A stretch of DNA of 64,000 nt, taken from positions 62,001-126,000 of the forward strand of contig NZ_MDCB01000011.1 of NCBI RefSeq assembly GCF_002939705.1, written 5' to 3'. A program made the translations under genes and the position numbers. The DNA comes from Xanthomonas albilineans (GTDB lineage: Bacteria > Pseudomonadota > Gammaproteobacteria > Xanthomonadales > Xanthomonadaceae). How positions within the stretch are numbered: position 1 is the stretch's first letter; every line of letters starts with the position of its first letter. Below the pieces are notes generated by a model, which was not told the origin of the DNA, searched no databases, and worked only from the letters and a program-made list of their open reading frames with translations. This document shows positions 26,043 through 34,949 of the stretch, in pieces.

Positions 26043-26145
26043 GCCGAGGCCTGCGCTTGTGCCAGCGCAGGCATGGGCATCGGATCGCTACAGAAAGCGA
26101 GACTAGGCGAACCCGACCTCGCTTCCGCGCAGCGCTGGCGCGCGA

Positions 26146-26757
26146 TCAACCGATCGCGGCGTTGTAACGGCGCTCCACTTCTTTCCAGTCGATGACATTG
26201 AAAAACGCGCCGATGTAGTCCGGACGACGGTTCTGGTACTTCAGGTAATACGCGTGTTCCCACACGTCCAGACCCAGGATCGGCGTATTGCCTTCGAACA
26301 GCGGGCTGTCCTGGTTGGCGGTACTCTCGACCACCAGCGTCTTGTTCGGGGTGACACTCATCCACGCCCAGCCGCTGCCGAAACGGGCCAGTGCGGCCTT
26401 GGTGAAGGCTTCCTTGAACTTGTCGAAGCCCCCGAGCTCACGCTCGATGGCCTTGGCGACGTTGCCGCTCGGGGTACCACCCGCATTGGGCGCCATCACC
26501 GTCCAGAACTGCAAGTGATTGGCGTGACCGCCGCCGTTGTTGCGCACCGACCCCTGCAAGTTCTCAGGCAGCGACTTCAACTTGGACAACAGAACCTCCA
26601 CCGGCAGATCGGCGTACTCGGTGCCTTCCAGCGCGGCGTTGACATTGGTGATGTAGGTGTTGTGATGCTTGGAGTGATGAATTTCCATCGTCTGCGCATC
26701 AATGTGCGGCTCCAGATCGGCGTAAGCGTAGGGCAGTTTGGGAAGGGTGTAGGCCAT
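26146..26757 (-). CDS. sodA: Superoxide dismutase (Mn/Fe family, Mn-like)
   Basis: A 203-residue SOD converting superoxide to hydrogen peroxide and oxygen. Metal ligands are seen in [13 protein letters not shown] (His), [11 protein letters not shown] (His) and [20 protein letters not shown] (Asp and His). The GGGHANH and [11 protein letters not shown] signatures favour the Mn form. The start at 26757 has a strong AGGAG upstream and gives the canonical N-terminus [11 protein letters not shown]; the frame's upstream extension is not coding. Confidence 0.95.
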   Translation of the reverse strand: MAYTLPKLPYAYADLEPHIDAQTMEIHHSKHHNTYITNVNAALEGTEYADLPVEVLLSKLKSLPENLQGSVRNNGGGHANHLQFWTVMAPNAGGTPSGNVAKAIERELGGFDKFKEAFTKAALARFGSGWAWMSVTPNKTLVVESTANQDSPLFEGNTPILGLDVWEHAYYLKYQNRRPDYIGAFFNVIDWKEVERRYNAAIG

Positions 26758-27125
26758 GCGGTTCTCCTGGACGTTCGCTGTCGAAAAGACAAGCGTTGCG
26801 TGAGTAATGGTAAGGACGGCTGACGACCTTACCAAGACTGCGAGGAGAGCAACACCCTTTCATGCCGGCGACACGCCATACTGCCGGTCGGCCGCGAGGA
26901 TCGACGGCCACCATGCCCAGCCACCGGCAAGTCGGGCGTGTGGATTGAAACCTGTCCGCTTGTTTGCTGGATTGCGGCTTTGGCCTTCGTCGCACCCTCA
27001 CGGACATGAATCGCGCCCAGCACCAATGCAAATGGCAACGTTTAGAAGCGGAACAGGCAGCCTCGCCCATACTATGTCAATGGCAACGGTTGCGCGGCAC
27101 CCGCGCCGTTCCTGCAGGAGTCCCC
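26758..27125. other. Intergenic region between divergent sodA and the ribonuclease gene
   Basis: No gene is evident. A hairpin GGTAAGG...CCTTACC (26809-26815 with 26827-26833) lies about 52 bases upstream of the sodA start and could be an operator or leader structure. The right end carries the ribonuclease Shine-Dalgarno AGGAG at 27116-27120. Confidence 0.4.
27116..27120 (+). promoter_or_regulatory. Shine-Dalgarno AGGAG of the ribonuclease gene
   Basis: AGGAG ends five bases before the ATG at 27126 and decides this start over an upstream in-frame alternative at 26964. Confidence 0.7.
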
Positions 27126-27596
27126 ATGCGTAAACCCGTACTGTTGATCGCCGCAGTCGTGTTGCTGATCGTCGGGCTGTGGGGCATCCGCGCACTGCAG
27201 CAACCGCCGCATCCGCAATTCGCGCCTGCGCTCGGCGCTGCGGCGCAAGCGCCATATGCCGTCCCGCGCAGCATATCCCGCGCGACGCCTCCAGCCACGC
27301 AGGCTTGGCCGGTTTTCCTGCCGCCGGAAGCCCGCGCGGCCATCGCGCTGATCCAGCATGGCGGACCATTTCCGCACCGCCAGGATGGCAGCGTGCTCGC
27401 CAACCGCGACAATCGGCTGCCAGCACGCCCACCCGGTTATTACCGCGAGTACACGATTGACACTCCAGGCCCATCGGCTCGCGGCACAGAGCGGATCGTC
27501 ACCGGCGGCGATCCGCCAGAAGCTTGGTATTACAGCGACGACCACGACGCCAGCTTTCGCAACGTTCAGGTACCCAGGACCGGGCAAACGCAATGA
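27126..27596 (+). CDS. Exported barnase-type ribonuclease (N1/T1 family)
   Basis: A 156-residue microbial ribonuclease. The hydrophobic N-terminus (VLLIAAVVLLIVGLWGI, residues 5-21) is a signal anchor or signal peptide. The C-terminal 70 residues form the RNase fold with the three catalytic residues of the family in their usual contexts: Glu in PGYYREYTI, Arg in GTERIVTGG and His in YYSDDHDASF. Substrate specificity is likely guanyl-RNA as in barnase, by family inference. Its stop codon overlaps the start of the next gene (ATGA, 27593-27596), which encodes its probable inhibitor. Confidence 0.9.
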   Translation: MRKPVLLIAAVVLLIVGLWGIRALQQPPHPQFAPALGAAAQAPYAVPRSISRATPPATQAWPVFLPPEARAAIALIQHGGPFPHRQDGSVLANRDNRLPARPPGYYREYTIDTPGPSARGTERIVTGGDPPEAWYYSDDHDASFRNVQVPRTGQTQ

Positions 27597-28042
27597 CTGG
27601 CTTGCCTTTCGCATTGAACCTCGCCGAGCCGTCCACCTCGGGCGTCTACCGCGTCGGCAACCGCGACCTGGACAGCGTCGCCGCGCTCGCCCGCGACGCT
27701 GGCCTACGACTGTGCAGGATCGACCTGCACGGCTGCACCGGCAAGGCGATGCTGCTGATGCGAATAGCCGCGCAACTGGACTTTCCGAATAGCTTCGGTC
27801 GCAACTGGGATGCGCTGAGCAAAGGCCTGTGCGACCTATCCTGGCTACCCGCGATGACCGGCTACGCGCTGCTACTGGAAGACGCCGGCGCACTCCAGTC
27901 GCTGGCTCGCGAAGAATTCGACTTGTTGCTAAAGACACTCGACGACGCGGCCAAAGAATGGGCACGGCAGGGAATCAGTTTCGTCGCGTTCTTGGGGGAT
28001 ACGCAGGTTGCAGAGGACGAGAGCGGCGACCCGCTAGGGTAA
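27593..28042 (+). CDS. Barstar family ribonuclease inhibitor
   Basis: The 149-residue cytoplasmic protein starts at 27593, overlapping the ribonuclease gene by four bases (translational coupling likely). The barstar core is seen in GLRLCRIDLHGCTGKAMLLMRIAAQLDFP and FGRNWDALSKGLCDLSWLPA, containing the helix and the conserved NWDAL.D.L.DL motif that plugs the RNase active site in the family. There is no signal peptide, as expected for an inhibitor retained in the cell. It is longer than Bacillus barstar (about 90 residues) because of an N-terminal extension of roughly 35 residues. Confidence 0.92.
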   Translation: MTGLPFALNLAEPSTSGVYRVGNRDLDSVAALARDAGLRLCRIDLHGCTGKAMLLMRIAAQLDFPNSFGRNWDALSKGLCDLSWLPAMTGYALLLEDAGALQSLAREEFDLLLKTLDDAAKEWARQGISFVAFLGDTQVAEDESGDPLG

Positions 28043-28089
28043 GAACCAGCGTCATGGTTTCTTTCCAGCAGCGGGAACGCTGCATCCGA

Positions 28090-28111
28090 TGCGACGACGG
28101 TCATCGTCGCA
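28090..28111. terminator. Hairpin between barstar and uup (convergent)
   Basis: TGCGACGA pairs perfectly with TCGTCGCA around a 6-base loop, 48 bases after the barstar stop and before the uup stop. No U-run follows, so termination is plausible but unproven. Confidence 0.45.
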
Positions 28112-28175
28112 GGGCAACACCACACTGTTGCCATTGCCCTTCCCGGTTCCAGCCAACGGCACCACCGGCCGGGCT

Positions 28176-30065
28176 CTACCCATCCAAGGCACTCCACCGC
28201 GCATAAGCCGCATCGAGTTCCGCCTGCGCCTGGGCCAACAGTTGGGTATGGGCGGCCACCGCGGCGGCATCGCCCTGGTAGAACGCCGGATCGGTCATCG
28301 CCTCGGTCAGGGTTGCGACCTGCTGTTCCAACGCTTCGATCCGCGCCGGCAGTTGTTCCAGTTCGCGCGCATCCTTGTAACTGAGCTTGCGCTTGGTGGG
28401 TGCCGCCGCTGTAGCGACCGGTACAGAGGTCGTCGCCGCCGCAGTGGCCGATGCCTTGGCAACCGCCATTGCGCTGGCCGGCGGCGCGGCACGCTGGCGC
28501 ACCCAATCGCTGTAGCCGCCGACGTACTCGCCGATGCGGCCATCACCCTCCATGACCATGGTGGAAGTCACCACGTTGTCGATGAAATCGCGGTCGTGGC
28601 TGACCAACAACAAGGTCCCGGTGTATTCGCCGAGCAATTCTTCAAGTAACTCAAGCGTCTCCACGTCCAGATCGTTGGTGGGTTCGTCCATCACCAGCAG
28701 GTTCGAGGGTTGCGCGAACAGCCGTGCCAGCAGCAAACGGTTACGCTCGCCACCGGAGAGGCGGGTGATCGGCGCGCGTGCGCGTTCGGGGGTGAACAGG
28801 AAATCCTGCAAATAACCGTGCACGTGCTTGCGCTTGCCATTGATCTCGATGAAGTCACGCCCCTCGGCCACGTTCTCGATCGCAGTCCAGTCCTCGCGCA
28901 AGGTCGCGCGGTACTGATCGAAATAGGCCACCTGCAAATTGGTCCCGGCACACACCTCGCCACTGTCCGGCGCCAGCTCGCCCAGTAGCAGCTTCAGCAG
29001 CGTGGTCTTGCCGCTGCCGTTGGGGCCGATCAGGCCGATCCGGTCACCACGCAGGATCGTCGTGGAAAAATCGCGCGCCATGCTGCGCGTGCCAAAGGCG
29101 AAGTGCAGTGCCTTGGCCTCGATCACCTTCTTGCCGGAGGAGTCACCCTGCGCGGCCTCCATGCGCACATTGCCGCCCAGTTCGCGGCGCTGAGTGCGCT
29201 CGCGGCGCATCGCCTCCAGCCTTCGCACGCGGCCCTCGTCACGGGTCCGGCGGGCCTTGATGCCCTGGCGGATCCACACTTCTTCCTGCGCCAGCAGTTT
29301 GTCGAACCGCGCGTTCTCCTGCGCCTGCGCGTTGAGCCGCTCCTCGCGACGGCGCATGTAGTTGGCCCAATCGCCGGGCCAACTGCTGACCTGACCGCGG
29401 TCGATCTCGACAATCCGCGTGGCCAGCGCACGCAGGAAGCGCCGGTCGTGGGTGACGAACACCACGCTGCCATTCCAGCTTTTCAGGAAACCTTCCAGCC
29501 AGTCGATCGCCTCGATGTCCAGATGGTTGGTCGGCTCGTCGAGCAGCAACAGATCCGGCGCCGACACCAGCGCACGCGCCAGCAGCACGCGCCGTTTCAT
29601 GCCTCCGGACAGGCGCGCGAACGCGGCGTCGCCGTCCAGTTCCAGCCGGGTCAGGGTTTCCTCGACGCGCCGATCCAGCGCCCAGCCATCGGCGCCGTCA
29701 ATCTTGGATTGCACCTCGCTCAGCGCTTCACCGTCGAAGTCCTGCGCATGACTCAGGCGATGAAACTCGGCGAGCCAGTGACCCAATTCGCCCAAACCAT
29801 CGGCGACCACGTCGAACACACTGCCGGCTGCGCCATGCGGCACCTCCTGCTCCAGCCGCGCGATGCGCACGCCTTGCTGCACGCGGATCTCGCCGTCGTC
29901 AGGCTTCAACTCCCCGGCGATCAGCTTCATCAACGTGGATTTGCCGGCGCCGTTGCGGCCGATCAGGGCGATGCGCTCGCCCGGCTCGATCGTCAGTGCG
30001 GTCTTTTCCAGCAACAGTGGGCCGCCGACGCTGTAGTCGAGGTTGTGCAGAGTGATGAGAGGCAT
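28176..30065 (-). CDS. uup: ABC-F protein Uup
   Basis: A 629-residue soluble protein with two ABC ATPase domains and no membrane part. Domain 1: Walker A GRNGAGKSTLMK, signature LSGGMKRRVLLARAL, Walker B LLLDEPTNHLDI. Domain 2: GPNGSGKTTLLK, LSGGERNRLLLARLF, LVMDEPTNDLDVETLELLEELLGEY. A C-terminal coiled-coil (about 545-629) with LSYKDARELEQLPARIEALEQQ matches Uup, which binds DNA and ribosomes and affects transposon excision and stalled ribosomes. The start at 30065 gives the canonical PLITLHNLDYSVGG. Confidence 0.95.
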   Translation of the reverse strand: MPLITLHNLDYSVGGPLLLEKTALTIEPGERIALIGRNGAGKSTLMKLIAGELKPDDGEIRVQQGVRIARLEQEVPHGAAGSVFDVVADGLGELGHWLAEFHRLSHAQDFDGEALSEVQSKIDGADGWALDRRVEETLTRLELDGDAAFARLSGGMKRRVLLARALVSAPDLLLLDEPTNHLDIEAIDWLEGFLKSWNGSVVFVTHDRRFLRALATRIVEIDRGQVSSWPGDWANYMRRREERLNAQAQENARFDKLLAQEEVWIRQGIKARRTRDEGRVRRLEAMRRERTQRRELGGNVRMEAAQGDSSGKKVIEAKALHFAFGTRSMARDFSTTILRGDRIGLIGPNGSGKTTLLKLLLGELAPDSGEVCAGTNLQVAYFDQYRATLREDWTAIENVAEGRDFIEINGKRKHVHGYLQDFLFTPERARAPITRLSGGERNRLLLARLFAQPSNLLVMDEPTNDLDVETLELLEELLGEYTGTLLLVSHDRDFIDNVVTSTMVMEGDGRIGEYVGGYSDWVRQRAAPPASAMAVAKASATAAATTSVPVATAAAPTKRKLSYKDARELEQLPARIEALEQQVATLTEAMTDPAFYQGDAAAVAAHTQLLAQAQAELDAAYARWSALDG

Positions 30066-30342
30066 TGCGCCATTGTACTTCGAGGCGTCCTTCACCGAAT
30101 ACGGAGCAGGCCGCACGCATCGACGACCAAAGATCCGGCACTGTATCTCCGAACCCCGGCGACAGCACAGCGGATGACGCTGCGGCAAACCGAGATCGCA
30201 GTGCCACACCTGCTGCAAACCGCACATGCCGCCAGTAAGCACGCCATCGCATCCGGGTTCCAGGCACCGATCCGCCAGGACCGCGATGCGCGCGCGATGT
30301 CGCGTCCCAGTCTATTTGTGTGCATTGCGCTTAAAATGGCGT

Positions 30343-31719
30343 ATGACCGATTTCGACATCTTGTCCCTCTCCCCTGCGTTGGCACCCGGCATCGACGCAC
30401 TGGGCTACACCACGATGACGCCCGTGCAGGCGCAGAGCCTGCCACCGATCCTCGCCGGCCACGACGTCATCGTGCAGGCGCCCACCGGGAGCGGCAAGAC
30501 CGCCGCCTTCGGCCTGGGTCTGTTGCACAAACTGGATCCAGCCCTGGTCCGCGCACAGGCGCTGGTGCTGTGCCCGACCCGCGAACTGGCCGACCAGGTC
30601 GGCAAGCAGGTGCGCAAGCTGGCCACCGGCATTGCCAACATGAAACTGGTGGTGCTGACCGGCGGCATGCCGTTGGCGCCGCAACTGGCCTCGTTGGAGG
30701 CACACGATCCGCAAGTGGTGGTGGGCACGCCCGGCCGCATCCAGGAACTGGCACGCAAACGTGTCTTGCACCTGGGTGGAGTGCGCACGCTGGTGCTGGA
30801 CGAGGCCGACCGCATGCTCGACATGGGCTTCGAGGAGCCGATCCGCGAGATCGCTGGCCGCTGCGACAAACACCGCCAGAGCCTGCTGTTCTCTGCCACG
30901 TTCCCCGAGACGATCCGCGCGCTGGCACGCGAACTGCTGAAGGATCCGACGGAGATCACCGTCGCTGGCGCCGAGAGCGCACCGGAGATCGACCAGCAGT
31001 TCTTCGAGGTCGACCCCAGCTACCGACAGAAGGCCGTGGCCGGCCTGCTGCTGCGCTTCGCGCCAGAGTCCAGCGTGGTGTTCTGCAATACCCGCAAGGA
31101 AGTCGACGAGGTGGCCAGTTCGCTGCAGCAGTTCGGCTTCTCGGCGTTGGCGCTGCATGGCGACATGGAACAGCGTGATCGCGACGAGGTGTTGGTGCGC
31201 TTCGTCAACCGCAGTTGCAATGTGCTGGTCGCCAGCGACGTCGCCGCGCGCGGGCTGGACGTGGAGGATCTGGCCGCCGTGCTCAACTACGAACTGCCGA
31301 CCGACACCGAGACCTATCGCCATCGCATCGGCCGCACCGCTCGCGCCGGCAAGCATGGCTTGGCCCTGAGTCTGGTGGCGCCGCGCGAACTACAGCGCGC
31401 GCAGGCCCTGGAAACCGAACAGAGCCTGCCGCTGCGCTGGTCGCGCGCACCACTGGCCACCGCGCGCCCGGCACAGTTGCCACAAGCAGCGATGGTCACG
31501 CTGCGCATCGATGGCGGCAAGACCGACAAACTGCGTCCAGGCGACATCCTCGGCGCATTGACCGGCGAGGCCGGCCTGTCCGGCGCGGCCATCGGCAAAA
31601 TCGCGATCTACCCTACCCGCTCCTACGTCGCCATCGCCCGCGCCCAGGCCAGCAAGGCGCTGGCGAAACTGCAAGCGGGCAAGATCAAAGGCCGCCGCTT
31701 CCGGGTGAGTCCGCTCTGA
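30343..31719 (+). CDS. dbpA: ATP-dependent RNA helicase DbpA
   Basis: A 458-residue DEAD-box helicase of ribosome (50S) assembly. All motifs are present in order: Q motif GYTTMTPVQAQSLP, APTGSGKTAAFG, PTRELADQ, TPGRI, DEADRMLDMGF, SATFPETI, VFCNTRKEVDEV, RGLDVEDLAAVLNYELP and HRIGRTARAGKHG. The C-terminal domain (MVTLRIDGGKTDKLRPGDILGAL ... RVSPL) is the DbpA RNA-binding domain that recognises 23S rRNA hairpin 92. The start at 30343 is chosen because the upstream extension has no homology. Confidence 0.95.
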   Translation: MTDFDILSLSPALAPGIDALGYTTMTPVQAQSLPPILAGHDVIVQAPTGSGKTAAFGLGLLHKLDPALVRAQALVLCPTRELADQVGKQVRKLATGIANMKLVVLTGGMPLAPQLASLEAHDPQVVVGTPGRIQELARKRVLHLGGVRTLVLDEADRMLDMGFEEPIREIAGRCDKHRQSLLFSATFPETIRALARELLKDPTEITVAGAESAPEIDQQFFEVDPSYRQKAVAGLLLRFAPESSVVFCNTRKEVDEVASSLQQFGFSALALHGDMEQRDRDEVLVRFVNRSCNVLVASDVAARGLDVEDLAAVLNYELPTDTETYRHRIGRTARAGKHGLALSLVAPRELQRAQALETEQSLPLRWSRAPLATARPAQLPQAAMVTLRIDGGKTDKLRPGDILGALTGEAGLSGAAIGKIAIYPTRSYVAIARAQASKALAKLQAGKIKGRRFRVSPL

Positions 31720-31814
31720 CGTACGCCGGGCCGTCATCGGGAATCGGGGACGGCATCGGTCATGGTGATACGTCCCAGCTCGCCGCCGGGATGGTTCAGG
31801 AGCAGATGGCCATC

Positions 31815-34800
31815 CTACCCGCTACTGCGCACCACCGTTGCCGCGTCAACACCATCGCGCAACAACGCGCGCCGCACTAGTACGAAGAACAACGGCACCA
31901 GCAGAATCGCCAGCGCGGTACCGAAGAGCATCCCACCGATCACGCTGACGCCGATCTCGCGGCGACTCGCGGCACCGGCGCCGGTGGATAGCGCCAGCGG
32001 CAGCACACCGGCGACGAAGGCCAGCGAGGTCATCACGATCGGTCGCAACCGCAGCCGCGCGCCTTCCAGCGCCGCTTCCAACAACGGCCGTCCGGCACGC
32101 TGCCCAGACTCGGCGAACTCGACGATCAGGATCGCGTTCTTCGCCGACAGGCCGATCGTGGTCAGCAGACCAACCTGAAAATAGATGTCGTTGACGAAGC
32201 CGGCCAGCGTCGTCGCCGTCACGGTGCCAAGTACGCCCAGCGGAATCACCAGCAGCACCGCCACCGGAACCGACCAACTTTCGTACAACGCGGCCAAGCA
32301 CAGGAAAATAAACAGGATTGAAGCGATGTAAAGCCGCAGCGTCTGGTTATTCGACAATTGCTCCTGATAAGACAGCCCACTCCACTGCAGGTCGAAGCCG
32401 GCCTGCTGAGCGACCAGCCCCTGCATCCGCTGCATCGCCTCGCCAGAACTGCTACCGGCCGCGGCGGCGCCCTGGATCTGCACCGCCGGCAAGCCGTTAA
32501 AGCGCTGTTGTAATTGCGCCCCACGGGTCCATTTGGTGCTGGCGAAACTGGCAAACGGCGCCATCTGCCCACCGCTACCGCGCACGTACCATTGCTCGAT
32601 ATCCTCCGGCAGCGACCGGTACGGCGCATCCCCCTGCATATAGACGCGCTTGACCCGGCCGCGGTCGATGAAATCGTTGACATAGCTACCGCCCCAGGCG
32701 GTGGCCAAGGTCGCATTGATATCGCTCGGCGCCAGACCTAGCGCACTGGCCTGGGCATGATCGATTTCCACCTGCAACTGCGGCTTGTCGCCCAAGCCGT
32801 TGAGCCGCACCGCGCTCAGGTGCGGATCGTCGCCGGCCTGCTTGAGCACCCGCTGCTGCGCCTTCAGCAACGCCGGCCGGCCAGCACCGTCGGTATCGCG
32901 GATCCACAGTTCGAATCCGCTGGACTGCCCCAAGCCACGCACCGCCGGCGGCGACAGCACGCTGATCTTGGCGTCGCCCGAGTCGCGGAAATACGCATTG
33001 GCGCGGTCGATGATGGCCTGCGCGGTGTTGTCGCGGTTGCGCTCGCCCCAGGGCTTGAGTGCCAGGAACGCCTGCCCGGCGTTCTGGCCGATGCCAGCGT
33101 TGTTGCGCCCGATAACCATGAAAATCGCGGTGAGATTATCCTTCTCGTGAGTCATGAAATAGTCGCCGATGCGTTTGCCCAGTGCCTGGGTCTTGGCCAA
33201 TGGCGTCCCTTCCGGTGTGGTGAATTGGATCTGTACTTGACCCTGGTCTTCCACCGGCAAAAAGCCCGTCGGTGTCCGTGCGTACAGCACGGCCATCGCC
33301 AGCACCACCAACGCGTACAACGCCATCCAGCGCCGGGGGCGCCGCAATAGTGTGCCCAGACGACGCTGATACGCGTCCTGGCCACGCTCCACGCTACGGT
33401 TGAACCATTGGAAGAAGCGACTCAGCTTGCGTTCCTGCTCCACCGGCTTGAGCAAGGTCGCGCACAGTGCCGGGGTCAGGGTCAACGCGACCAGTGCCGA
33501 GAGCGCCATCGCTGAAGCAATGGTGATCGAGAACTGCCGATAGATGATGCCGGTGGAACCACCGAAGAACGCCATCGGCAGGAATACCGCACCCAGCACC
33601 ACCGTGATGCCGACCAGCGCACCCGTGATCTCGCCCATCGAACACTCGGTCGCCTCGCGCGGCGACAGATGCTGCTCGTGCATGATCCGCTCGACGTTCT
33701 CCACCACCACGATGGCGTCGTCCACCAACAGACCGATCGCCAGCACCATAGCGAACAGGGTCAGTGTGTTGATGGTAAAGCCGGCTGCGGCCAGAATGCC
33801 GAAGGTGCCCAGCAGCACCACCGGCACGGTGATCGCGGGAATCAGCGTGGCGCGGCCGTTCTGCAGAAACAAAAACATCACCACGACCACCAGTAAGATG
33901 GCTTCGACGAGCGTGTGCACCACCCCCTCGATCGAGACCCGCACGAACGGCGTGCTATCGCGTGGATATGCCACTTTTACACCGGGTGGAAACGTCGACT
34001 TAAGCCGTTCGATGGTCGCGCGCACCGCATCGGAAGTGGCCAGTGCATTGGCACCGGAGGACAACGTAAGCGAAAAGCCGGATGCCGGATGACCGTTGAG
34101 CGTGGTGGTGTTTTGATAATTCTCCGCGCCGATTTCCACCCGCGCCACATCACCCAGACGCACGCTGGAACCGTCTTCGCGCGTGGCCAGGATGATGTTG
34201 CGGAATTGCTCCGGCGTCTGCAGCCGCGACTGCGCGGTCACCGTGGCGTTGAGCGCCTGATCGGCCACGGTCGGCAAGGCTCCGAGTTCGCCGGCGGTGA
34301 CCTGGGTGTTCTGCGCCAGGATCGCACTGCGCACGTCGCTGGGCATCAGCTTGTAGGCATCGAGCTTGTGCGGGTCCAGCCACACCCGCATCGCGTACTG
34401 CGCGCCGAACACGTTGATTTCGCCAACGCCGTCGATGCGGCTGATCGGATCTTGCAAGGTACTGACCAGGAAGTCGGAAATATCGACGTTGTCCAGCTTG
34501 TCGGTCGTGTCGTACAACGCCACCACCATCAAACTGTCGCCCTGCGATTTGGCCACGGTCACGCCTTGCTGCTGCACTTCCTGCGGCAAGCGGTTGAGCG
34601 CCTGGTTGACCGCATTTTGCACCTGTACCTGGGCGATGTCGGGATTGGCTCCCTGGTCGAAGGTGATGCTGATACGCGCCTGCCCGGACGAGGAACTGGT
34701 CGAGGAAAAGTACAGCAGGTGATCGATGCCCTTGATCTGCTGCTCGATCACCTGAGTGACACTGTCCTCCACCGTCTGTGCCGAGGCACCGTTGTAAGTG

Positions 34801-34943
34801 GCGCTCACATTGACCGTGGGCGGGGCGATGTCCGGATACTGTTCCACCGGCAGAGTAAACACGGCGATGGCGCCTGCGGCCATGATGCAAATCGCCAGCA
34901 CCCAGGCAAAGATCGGGCGGTGGATAAAGAAACGCGGCAGCAT
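31815..34943 (-). CDS. RND efflux transporter, inner-membrane permease (AcrB/MexB family, HAE1)
   Basis: This 1042-residue permease has 12 transmembrane helices and two large periplasmic loops. The N-terminus RFFIHRPIFAWVLAICIMAAG is the HAE1 signature. The proton-relay Asp pair lies in GLLVDDAIVVVENVERIM, and the conserved Gly-rich segment TGIIYRQFSITIASAMALSALVALTLTPAL follows. It exports drugs, detergents or other amphiphiles with proton uptake. It is the second gene of an operon after the adaptor (6-base gap). No outer-membrane channel gene follows; the gene is convergent with dbpA. Confidence 0.95.
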   Translation of the reverse strand: MLPRFFIHRPIFAWVLAICIMAAGAIAVFTLPVEQYPDIAPPTVNVSATYNGASAQTVEDSVTQVIEQQIKGIDHLLYFSSTSSSSGQARISITFDQGANPDIAQVQVQNAVNQALNRLPQEVQQQGVTVAKSQGDSLMVVALYDTTDKLDNVDISDFLVSTLQDPISRIDGVGEINVFGAQYAMRVWLDPHKLDAYKLMPSDVRSAILAQNTQVTAGELGALPTVADQALNATVTAQSRLQTPEQFRNIILATREDGSSVRLGDVARVEIGAENYQNTTTLNGHPASGFSLTLSSGANALATSDAVRATIERLKSTFPPGVKVAYPRDSTPFVRVSIEGVVHTLVEAILLVVVVMFLFLQNGRATLIPAITVPVVLLGTFGILAAAGFTINTLTLFAMVLAIGLLVDDAIVVVENVERIMHEQHLSPREATECSMGEITGALVGITVVLGAVFLPMAFFGGSTGIIYRQFSITIASAMALSALVALTLTPALCATLLKPVEQERKLSRFFQWFNRSVERGQDAYQRRLGTLLRRPRRWMALYALVVLAMAVLYARTPTGFLPVEDQGQVQIQFTTPEGTPLAKTQALGKRIGDYFMTHEKDNLTAIFMVIGRNNAGIGQNAGQAFLALKPWGERNRDNTAQAIIDRANAYFRDSGDAKISVLSPPAVRGLGQSSGFELWIRDTDGAGRPALLKAQQRVLKQAGDDPHLSAVRLNGLGDKPQLQVEIDHAQASALGLAPSDINATLATAWGGSYVNDFIDRGRVKRVYMQGDAPYRSLPEDIEQWYVRGSGGQMAPFASFASTKWTRGAQLQQRFNGLPAVQIQGAAAAGSSSGEAMQRMQGLVAQQAGFDLQWSGLSYQEQLSNNQTLRLYIASILFIFLCLAALYESWSVPVAVLLVIPLGVLGTVTATTLAGFVNDIYFQVGLLTTIGLSAKNAILIVEFAESGQRAGRPLLEAALEGARLRLRPIVMTSLAFVAGVLPLALSTGAGAASRREIGVSVIGGMLFGTALAILLVPLFFVLVRRALLRDGVDAATVVRSSG

Positions 34944-34949
34944 GCCGGC

